Origin: Bacteroidota bacterium | Lineage (GTDB): Bacteria; Bacteroidota; Bacteroidia; AKYH767-A; 2013-40CM-41-45 | Assembly (NCBI GenBank): GCA_026391975.1 | Contig: JAPLDB010000080.1 | Location: 1 to 43,681, forward strand | Direction: 5' to 3' | Length of the DNA stretch: 43,681 nt | In this document: positions 41,526 through 43,681 of the stretch, one piece after another | Layout: each line of letters begins with the position of its first letter | Position numbering within the stretch: position 1 is the stretch's first letter | Made by a program: the position numbers and the translations under genes | The notes under the pieces: generated by a model | Told to the model about the DNA's origin: nothing | What the model saw: only the letters and a program-made list of their open reading frames with translations | Databases searched by the model: none

Positions 41526-41624
41526 ATGACAAACCATTATAATTATTTAATGGGCGGAAGAGAAAGTTTGCGAAGAGGGGGCAAACTTTCTCTTCCGCCA
41601 TGGTACATTATAGTAATTTGTCAT
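41526..41624. repeat. 99-bp hairpin element with terminal inverted repeats
   Basis: The outer ends are ATGACAAA (41526-41533) and TTTGTCAT (41617-41624). The inner part is a perfect 19-bp stem (41553-41571 with 41581-41599) around a 9-nt loop. The segments between are partly complementary AT-rich sequence. No credible coding region is present. The form fits a short palindromic mobile or REP-like element. Confidence 0.75.
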
Positions 41625-41626
41625 TT

Positions 41627-41649
41627 CTCTCTCGTCTCAGGCGAGAGAG
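41627..41649. repeat. Small hairpin next to the FkbM stop
   Basis: CTCTCTCG/CGAGAGAG (41627-41634 with 41642-41649), a perfect 8-bp stem with a 7-nt loop, 31 nt past the FkbM stop on the minus strand. No T run follows, so it is not a typical terminator. Confidence 0.6.
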
Positions 41650-41679
41650 GAATCTCTCGAAATGTGCCACTACAAATCG

Positions 41680-42408
41680 TTATCCTGTCTGTGCAACGAA
41701 GTAATATTCTGTATTCTGGTTAAAGCAATCAGTAAATTGACTTTCTGAATAGGCAGATTTTTTTTCCAGCCAGTTTTGCAAAGAAAAAATCTTATAGCCG
41801 CACTGAGATAGAAAAGCAAATAACTCGCCCGGTTTTGTCCCGTAAAAATCACTGGCGCCCAAACCACATTCAAAAACAACGATTGGTTTACATCGTTTTA
41901 AAAGATCAGCGGCTCCTTTCAATACTCCGAATTCACCGCCTTCAACATCAATTTTTATAAAATCAATTTGCGCTGAGGAAGGTATGAGATGGTCGAGTGA
42001 TTCAACTTTTACATGTAGTTCCTGCACATCAGGATTCTGTACTTCGTATTTTCTTTTTTTGATCCCGCTGAAGGCAGGAGCATTTTTCACGTAGTTAAAT
42101 GTCGTTTCACCGGGTTGATCACTCAATGCAAAAGGGAAAATTTCACAGTGGGATGAATATTTTATTTTGAGTGCATTGTAAAGATCAGGAATCGGTTCAA
42201 AGGCATAATGTTTTCCTGATGGCGCATGTTTCATGATAAGGTCAAGGATTTCCCCCTTGTGGCAGCCTACATCAATGGCGTTTGAATTTATTTTCAACGA
42301 CTTTGCGATGACATCTTTTGTCAGCCGGTCGTACTTCAGGTTTTTCGTAAGATCCAGGTGAAGCGCATTGAGGGTTTTGCGTATTGTATCTTTGATCAAC
42401 TCTTTCAT
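41680..42408 (-). CDS. FkbM-family methyltransferase
   Basis: A 242-aa SAM-dependent methyltransferase. Motif I is AIDVGCHKGE (44-53), the acidic FEP motif is at 70-72, and the family block DFIKIDVEGGE is at 149-159, followed by VLKG and VVFECG. FkbM enzymes methylate hydroxyls of polyketides, sugars or surface glycans. It starts 22 nt after dxr and is flanked on both sides by inverted copies of a 7-nt array, with a hairpin element past its stop, so it may have been inserted between dxr and rseP. Confidence 0.9.
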   Translation of the reverse strand: MKELIKDTIRKTLNALHLDLTKNLKYDRLTKDVIAKSLKINSNAIDVGCHKGEILDLIMKHAPSGKHYAFEPIPDLYNALKIKYSSHCEIFPFALSDQPGETTFNYVKNAPAFSGIKKRKYEVQNPDVQELHVKVESLDHLIPSSAQIDFIKIDVEGGEFGVLKGAADLLKRCKPIVVFECGLGASDFYGTKPGELFAFLSQCGYKIFSLQNWLEKKSAYSESQFTDCFNQNTEYYFVAQTG

Positions 42409-42421
42409 AATTTTGTCTTCC

Positions 42422-42449
42422 GGATAACGATTAACGGATAACAGTTAAC
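42422..42449 (-). repeat. 7-nt tandem array spanning the dxr stop
   Basis: Four heptads on the minus strand (GTTAACT, GTTATCC, GTTAATC, GTTATCC) encode the last dxr residues LTVIR plus the stop and run to within 13 nt of the FkbM start codon. Confidence 0.7.
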
Positions 42450-43603
42450 TTTTTTTCAATCCACTCTTTCGCTTTTATCCGCGTTTCGTGATCAGTATGA
42501 ATATAATCTTCAAGGGTAGGATGTTCGATAAATTTAATCGCGGACATACACTCTTCTATCAGGTCACTCATTTCAAGGAAGCCGATTTGATCTTTCAGAA
42601 ATGCTGCGACGGCAATTTCATTCGCTGCATTCAATATGCAAGGAAGGTTACCGCCTTTTTGCAATGCCACGATAGACAGGGCGAGGTTGCGGAAAGTGGT
42701 GCTATCCGGTTTTTCAAAAGTGAGAGATGAATAATTGGCAAAGTCAAAACGAGGAAATGTTGATTTCAGCCTATCCGGATAACCTAATGCATACTGAATT
42801 GGAAGTTTCATATCAGGCAAGCCCATCTGCGCTTTCATGCTTCCATCTCTGAACTGAACGATGCTATGTATGATGCTTTGCGGATGGATGATGACATCTA
42901 TCTGATCTGGTGTAAGGTGAAACAGCCATTTAGCTTCTATCATCTCAAGCCCTTTATTCATCATGGATGCGGAGTCGATGGTGATCTTGGCCCCCATATC
43001 CCAATTGGGATGTTTGAGTGCTTGTTCTTTTTTTACTGTAGTCAGAAAAGCTTTGTCTTTTCCCCTGAATGGTCCGCCAGAAGCGGTGAGGTAAATTTTT
43101 TCAATCGGGTTATTCCATTCGCCTGCAAGGCATTGAAAAATGGCGGAGTGCTCCGAATCAACAGGATAGATATTGACTGCTTTTTCTTTTGCAAGTGCGG
43201 TAACGAGTTCTCCTGCAACCACAAGGGTTTCCTTATTTGCGAGTGCAATTTGTTTCCCTGCATTGATGGCAGCAAGTGTAGGTTTCAGTCCTGCAAATCC
43301 GACTACGGCAGTAAGGACCATATCAATGGTTTCCATTTCCATAACCTGGGAAAGGGCAGCGTCTCCGGCAAAAACTTTGATCGGGAATTTTTCAAGTGCG
43401 GTTTTAACCTGATGATATTTTTTCTCATCAGCGATTACAACAGCATTCGGTTGAAGTAATATGGATTGCTCAATCAGCAGGTCAGCATTGCTGTTGGATG
43501 TTAGCACTTCAACCGAAAATTTTTCCGGGTGTGAAGCGATCACCTCAAGTGCTTGCGTCCCGATGCTTCCTGTACTTCCGAGTATTGCGATGGATTTTTT
43601 CAC
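42431..43603 (-). CDS. dxr: 1-deoxy-D-xylulose 5-phosphate reductoisomerase
   Basis: Second step of the MEP isoprenoid pathway: NADPH-dependent conversion of DXP to 2-C-methyl-D-erythritol 4-phosphate in the cytosol. 390 aa from GTG at 43603, whose product begins KKSIAILGSTGSIG as the family normally does. A longer ATG frame (43648) would run through the promoter. The NADPH motif is GSTGSIG (9-15), the metal ligands Asp149 and Glu151 are in DSEHSA, and ASGGPFR and DSASMMNKGLE are complete. The extreme C-terminus (LTVIR) is encoded by a tandem 7-nt array. Confidence 0.96.
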   Translation of the reverse strand: MKKSIAILGSTGSIGTQALEVIASHPEKFSVEVLTSNSNADLLIEQSILLQPNAVVIADEKKYHQVKTALEKFPIKVFAGDAALSQVMEMETIDMVLTAVVGFAGLKPTLAAINAGKQIALANKETLVVAGELVTALAKEKAVNIYPVDSEHSAIFQCLAGEWNNPIEKIYLTASGGPFRGKDKAFLTTVKKEQALKHPNWDMGAKITIDSASMMNKGLEMIEAKWLFHLTPDQIDVIIHPQSIIHSIVQFRDGSMKAQMGLPDMKLPIQYALGYPDRLKSTFPRFDFANYSSLTFEKPDSTTFRNLALSIVALQKGGNLPCILNAANEIAVAAFLKDQIGFLEMSDLIEECMSAIKFIEHPTLEDYIHTDHETRIKAKEWIEKKLTVIR

Positions 43604-43619
43604 GTTGGCAGATGGTTGG

Positions 43620-43648
43620 CAAATGTACCCTAAATTATATTTCTGCAA
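43620..43648 (-). promoter_or_regulatory. dxr promoter
   Basis: On the minus strand TTG (43648-43646), 18 nt, then TACATTTG (43627-43620): an exact -7 element with spacing one short of consensus. The leader would be about 12 nt to the GTG at 43603. Confidence 0.7.
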
Positions 43649-43681
43649 TAATTATGTATAATTAGTATTTACGATTAATAT

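Noticed and set aside
41526-41723. 65-aa open frame over the 99-bp hairpin
   Set aside because: Its codons are the two arms of the hairpin, so the frame is a by-product of the palindrome, and it enters the FkbM gene.

Overview
The window comes from a member of the Bacteroidota. Six predicted secreted proteins end in a type A Por/type IX (T9SS) sorting domain, and one ends in the type B (gliding-motility, CHU_C) sorting domain. Promoters fit the Bacteroidota TTG-N19-TAnnTTTG pattern, most starts lack a Shine-Dalgarno sequence, and FHS-type sugar transporters, CotH/lamin-tail proteins and 7-bladed 'DGGY' propellers are typical of the phylum. I cannot assign a genus. A free-living or uncultured Chitinophagia/Sphingobacteriia-like lineage is plausible.

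Layout. 1-600: tRNA-Asn with its own promoter and terminator. 0.7-2.3 kb: a PfkB kinase and an exported Mn-type superoxide dismutase, convergent with abutting stops. 2.5-8.8 kb: a giant lamin-tail/CotH protein and an alpha/beta-hydrolase, both T9SS cargo. 9.0-15.9 kb: a co-directional set that reads as an N-glycan end-processing unit: FHS sugar permease, ROK kinase, Tat-exported glycosylasparaginase, CutC-family protein, exported GH2 beta-mannosidase. 15.9-19.0 kb (minus): a three-gene glycosylation set (GT2 polyprenyl-phosphate sugar synthase, methyltransferase, GT-C membrane transferase). 19.6-23.7 kb: a large CUB/PKD/GEVED cargo protein. 23.8-26 kb: a [2Fe-2S] thioredoxin-like ferredoxin, an unknown protein, an ECF sigma factor and purQ. 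26-33.5 kb (minus): two paralogous 7-blade propeller plus Ig cargo proteins. 33.7-37 kb: a lipoprotein and a VPS10/BNR-type cargo protein. 37-40.1 kb: a DUF4406-like protein, a class-8-like aldehyde dehydrogenase, a miniature type B cargo protein and a bacilliredoxin. 40.1-43.6 kb (minus): dxr, an FkbM methyltransferase and rseP.

The glycan set works as a route by inference: GH2 and glycosylasparaginase in the periplasm release mannose and GlcNAc from the core of Asn-linked glycans, the permease imports the sugar, and the ROK kinase phosphorylates it. CutC is translationally coupled to the mannosidase and is a candidate for an unassigned step.

The most unusual signal is non-coding. Short tandem arrays with strict 7- or 8-nt periodicity end exactly at, or a few bases before, the start codons of the permease, ROK kinase and cutC genes. 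Related 7-nt arrays lie inside two coding regions and at both sides of the FkbM gene, which sits between dxr and rseP beside a very strong 99-bp hairpin. A second theme is nested domains: three of the large cargo proteins carry a complete foreign domain inserted inside a repeat domain.
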